Source: Artemisia argyi
Lineage: Eukaryota > Streptophyta > Magnoliopsida > Asterales > Asteraceae
NCBI GenBank assembly: GCA_030686995.1
Contig: CM060685.1
Span: 128,551,823-128,615,822, forward strand
Length of the DNA stretch: 64,000 bases
Direction of reading: 5' to 3'
Part shown: positions 59,155 through 64,000 of the stretch, piece after piece
Layout: every line of letters starts with the position of its first letter
How positions within the stretch are numbered: position 1 is the first letter of the stretch
The notes under the pieces: model-generated
What the model was told of the DNA's origin: nothing
What the model saw: the letters and a program-made list of their open reading frames with translations, nothing else
The model's database searches: none
Program-made: the position numbers and the translations under genes

Positions 59155-60464
59155 TCACAGGGGAGGGGGGCCATAACGGTAATCATACCCAGGAGGAAGG
59201 TGCCCATAGTACCCATAAGGTGGGTAGTCCTGCTCACGGCCAGGGAATGGGTCGATCTGAAGCTGTGGGTCCAAATGATCACACGTAGATAGGTGTTGCA
59301 TCTGACGCACTGTGTGATCATACATCCAGTCAAACCTCTTATCAGTTCGGGTCCTCCAAGTATCGATCTGACCCATCCAAGCCCCCTGATAGGCCTGCCA
59401 ATCTCCCCGACTCATATCCCTGTAGACATCACCTGAGCCACCTGCGCCATAGTCCCCAAACGGCTGATGCTGTGGCTCCTGATCATCATCCTCATTGGCA
59501 TCATTACCACCAACTCCCGCTGGTCCCCCCACAGTATGCCAGTGATAAGACCTATCACCCAACTCCATGATAACATCCATCTGTTTGAGGGACCTAGCTC
59601 TGACTACCCTGCATACACTCCCAACACTCAAATATCCCATGATCTCAGGCCTAAGGACTCCATAAGATCGGGCCAGTCGGGTAACGAACATCCCCCATAA
59701 ATCTTGTCACTTTGCTTCCCTCCAACTCCGCCCTTCAAATAGCTAGCCACCCAAAACGGGATGTTGCAGTAAACATCCGGTGAGTAAATGGTGTACAGGA
59801 AGAAGAGATCCGAACTAGTGATGCGGTGGGTAGAGCTGTAACACCCCAATAAGCTGTAGGTGATACACCTATGGGTCAACCTGATTCTAGGATCCCTGAT
59901 GCTAGATGCTCCAGTAGTCGAAGTATACACACCATCCCCAATACTCAGCCAAAACGTAACACACCTTATCTCATTCCTAATAGTCTCACCATTCATCAAC
60001 CTACCCATAAACCCTCCCTAAGTGGTCTCATGCTGGCTGTACAGCCCCAATCTCCAACCAAACTCCATAACAGAACAAGTCCTAAGCTCACCCCCTAACC
60101 TAAAGTAGATTGTGGTAGCACCCATATTATTCCTCGCCTCCCCTATCTCAAAATGAAAAGTAACTAAAAGCTCATGTACCAATTTATCATAGACGGGCTC
60201 TTGAATCCTAAACAATCTTGCCCATTGGGGACCTGTAAAGTCATCAGTTTGGAAGCTTTCAAGAAAGGCATGTTCGAGGCCCTCATTTCTCAAGAAATCA
60301 CAATCAACAACAGCTCCACCGTCAATTTGGTGATGAAGCAGTTGGTTGTACTTGAAACAGGAGGCATCGTCCTCAAAGACACTCCAACTTTGCACTGTGT
60401 CTGCATAGGTTTCAAGTTGGGATCTTGAAGAGCTTCTTCAGCTAGGTCGGTGACACTTGATCAT
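59155..60464 (-). pseudogene. ORF2 of E3 (ATHILA ORF1-like), disrupted
   Basis: ATG 60464 to stop 59155. Blocks: FTGPQWARLFRI, TTIYFRLGGELRTCSV, EFGWRLGLYSQHETT, then a TAG (60018-60020, CAG in the relatives), MGRLMNGETIRNEIRC, CITYSLLGCYSSTHRIT. A frameshift follows near 59690, then FVTRLARSYGVLRPEIMGYLS, the acidic NANEDDDQEP linker, SRGDWQAYQGAWMGQID and the tail YGHLPPGYDYRYGPPPL. There is also an early stop near 60440. Same protein as in E2 and E4. Confidence 0.65.
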
Positions 60465-60467
60465 TTT

Positions 60468-61393
60468 CTGAAACAAAATAGGAGGGAACAGCAAAGGTTA
60501 GACTAAGGACGCGAAGGGTGGCTAAGCCATTAGACATACCTGACGTTGTCAAGCTTTATGAGCTGACGCCGTCAGGTTTATCAGATTCGAATCCTTGATT
60601 ACGAGGGAAAAATCTGTTAGGAATCATAACTAACTGTTACCACTGTTATGCATGGAAGAAGACACTACAGAAGAATGCACTAGCAGTGGAAACTCAATAC
60701 CGCTGCTAGTACATTATATTACCATTGCTTATAGGATAATTGTTAGGAAACCGTGTATTAGATAAATATAGAAAAGATCTTTTGTATATTCTATTCTAAT
60801 AGGTTTATACTTATCTTGTAAAGGACTCCTTGTGTCCTATAAAAAGAGGTCCTAGGTTTAGACTTATGTACGTATCTTTAACAAAAGCTTCAAGGTGTAA
60901 CCCTAGTGATATTAAGATCACTCGTATTATTATCAATAATATTGAGGCTTAAAGTTTGGTTAAACTTTGTTTTCATTATGTTTCATTCACATACAACTTA
61001 TACACTTAACTCACAAACATCTTCTAAATACTATGTAGTAAATTCCGCGTGCTACATAGTAATACTCAAAGTGTCTATCTAGCACAAGGTGTGTGTTTAG
61101 ATCCATCAAAATCAATTTTTAAACTTTAAATCCATAAACCAGACACCCCTTTTGATAGCAAATTGGGTAATGGGTTAAAAACTCGCGGCTCAAATTCGCA
61201 TCTTCTTCATTGAGTCAAAAATCCTATTGATTATAAACTATCCAATGCCTAAATCATTGTCACATAACACTAATTAAAGGGCATTACAAGTTCTAGGCAC
61301 AAATCAATTATAGGGTTTCGGGTATTGGGGTTTTACAAAATGTATGGGTCCTACGGACAATTGAATGAAAAAGGATGAATAAAAATTACTTAC
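60468..61393 (-). other. probable intron upstream of ORF2 (E3), enlarged by a solo LTR
   Basis: Minus strand donor GTAAGTAAT at 61393, acceptor TTTGTTTCAG ending at 60468. Subtracting the copia-like solo LTR and its TSD leaves 427 bp, equal to E2 (420) and E4 (426). TGACG pair at 60541/60564 inside. Confidence 0.55.
60615..61108 (+). mobile_element. solo LTR, probably Ty1/copia type, TSD AAATC
   Basis: TGTTAGGAAT...GATCCATCA, 494 bp. AAATC at 60610-60614 and 61109-61113; E2 shows the empty site near 33520-33535. A TATA box TATAAAAA lies at 60838-60845, so transcription would run on the plus strand. It is unrelated to the 1.4-kb LTR family. The copia assignment rests on size and terminal style only. 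Confidence 0.85.
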
Positions 61394-61658
61394 CACGTGG
61401 AGATTGGAAACAAGAAATGATGAATTGTACCTTGAAGATTCGGTGGTTGAGTTTCGGATGGATATGGTTTGTGGGGTTTATGATGAAAGTGATAGATATG
61501 TGGTTAATAAGGCTGTGCAGACGAGGTGACAGCGTCACGTACAATATCTGATGCCGTCAGATGCCCATACTCTTGATATTTTGTGCGAACTTTCATATAA
61601 GCCCTTGTATTTTCCCGAATAGCTCGTCAGGGTCATTTAACCATGATAGCCCTTCTGG

Positions 61659-62010
61659 TTAATGAATTCCACTCGGGTCAAATGTTTTGTTGCTGTCACT
61701 GGGTGTGGTCATATTTTTAAAAGGTCGGTTATTGTCCCGTTCGAGTTCCAATCTCCATTTTTGTAAGTAATTAATGAGCAGAGGAATCTTTCCAACGAAG
61801 TTTTTGAAATGAGAGTGTGCTTGAGTTGAATCTCTTGCACACCCGGTTTGAAGCCAAAGTATCATTTTCTAATTTCATGGAAGTTAGGGAGTGTGACCTG
61901 CAAGCTTCCGACGAAGATGCTCTGTATTTGAGGACTCTTTTTCTCGAGAGGACGCCCATGGGAATAGGAGCGGCATAAAGAAAAATTTTCGGGGAGAGGC
62001 ATTTCATTAC
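61659..62010 (-). pseudogene. gag: C-terminal gag fragment of E3
   Basis: Minus strand, with frameshifts: IFVGSLQVTLPN and FGFKPGV match the E2 and E4 gag tails. The match ends abruptly near 62010, so the rest of gag, the primer site and the 5' LTR of E3 are absent. A degenerate TGACG pair lies just after its end at 61527/61549. Confidence 0.7.

Positions 62011-64000
<1,990 letters not shown>

Overview
This is plant nuclear DNA, almost certainly from the daisy family (Asteraceae). It is AT-rich and has no intact host gene that I can recognise. The assignment to Asteraceae rests on the Gag, Athila-type ORF and gypsy-type 'putative transposase' proteins, which match my memory of families abundant in Tanacetum, Artemisia and relatives. 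No database search was run. All coordinates were read by eye; boundaries backed by target-site duplications (TSDs) should be exact, others may be off by a few bases.

Layout. 1-3358 is non-coding flank. 3364-13028 (+) is complete LTR element E1 with perfect TSD ATGGT; it encodes Gag and a protease-like domain but no reverse transcriptase, RNase H or integrase, and carries a nested antisense solo LTR. 14134-17936 is a foldback MITE split by a 3.6-kb MULE (14280-17918). 19287-26868 is a Tat-like region: inverted LTR fragments, an antisense extra ORF, and a second inverted copy of that ORF forming a natural hairpin. 26869-62010 is one large nest. The oldest layer is minus-strand element E3. E4 (+) jumped into E3. 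A tandem segmental duplication, with its junction near 49350, then copied E3 LTR, 3' region and E4 5' part. Afterwards E2 (28097-37119, TSD GGTAC) and a Helitron (39623-41077) entered copy 1, a 4.2-kb TG...CA element (51490-55700, TSD TAGTC) entered copy 2, and E4 in copy 2 shrank to a solo LTR. 62011-64000 is non-coding with a long (AT)n tract.

The main story is one LTR family (LTRs about 1.4 kb, tRNA-Asp primer site) that exists in two coding versions sharing LTRs and a roughly 2.5-kb 3' non-coding region. E1 has gag-pro. E2, E3 and E4 have gag with a coiled tail instead of a zinc knuckle, then a separate ORF2 behind a conserved intron. None of the copies carries pol, so mobility would depend on an enzyme from elsewhere. 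The family has three shared sequence oddities: many paired TGACG(G/C)CGTCA motifs with a 23-bp repeat distance, mostly just upstream of the TATA box; a U5 segment complementary to the 5' end of the primer tRNA-Asp; and four polypurine-tract-like motifs in the 3' region. All coding regions here except the E1 protease part carry stops or frameshifts, so these copies are relics.
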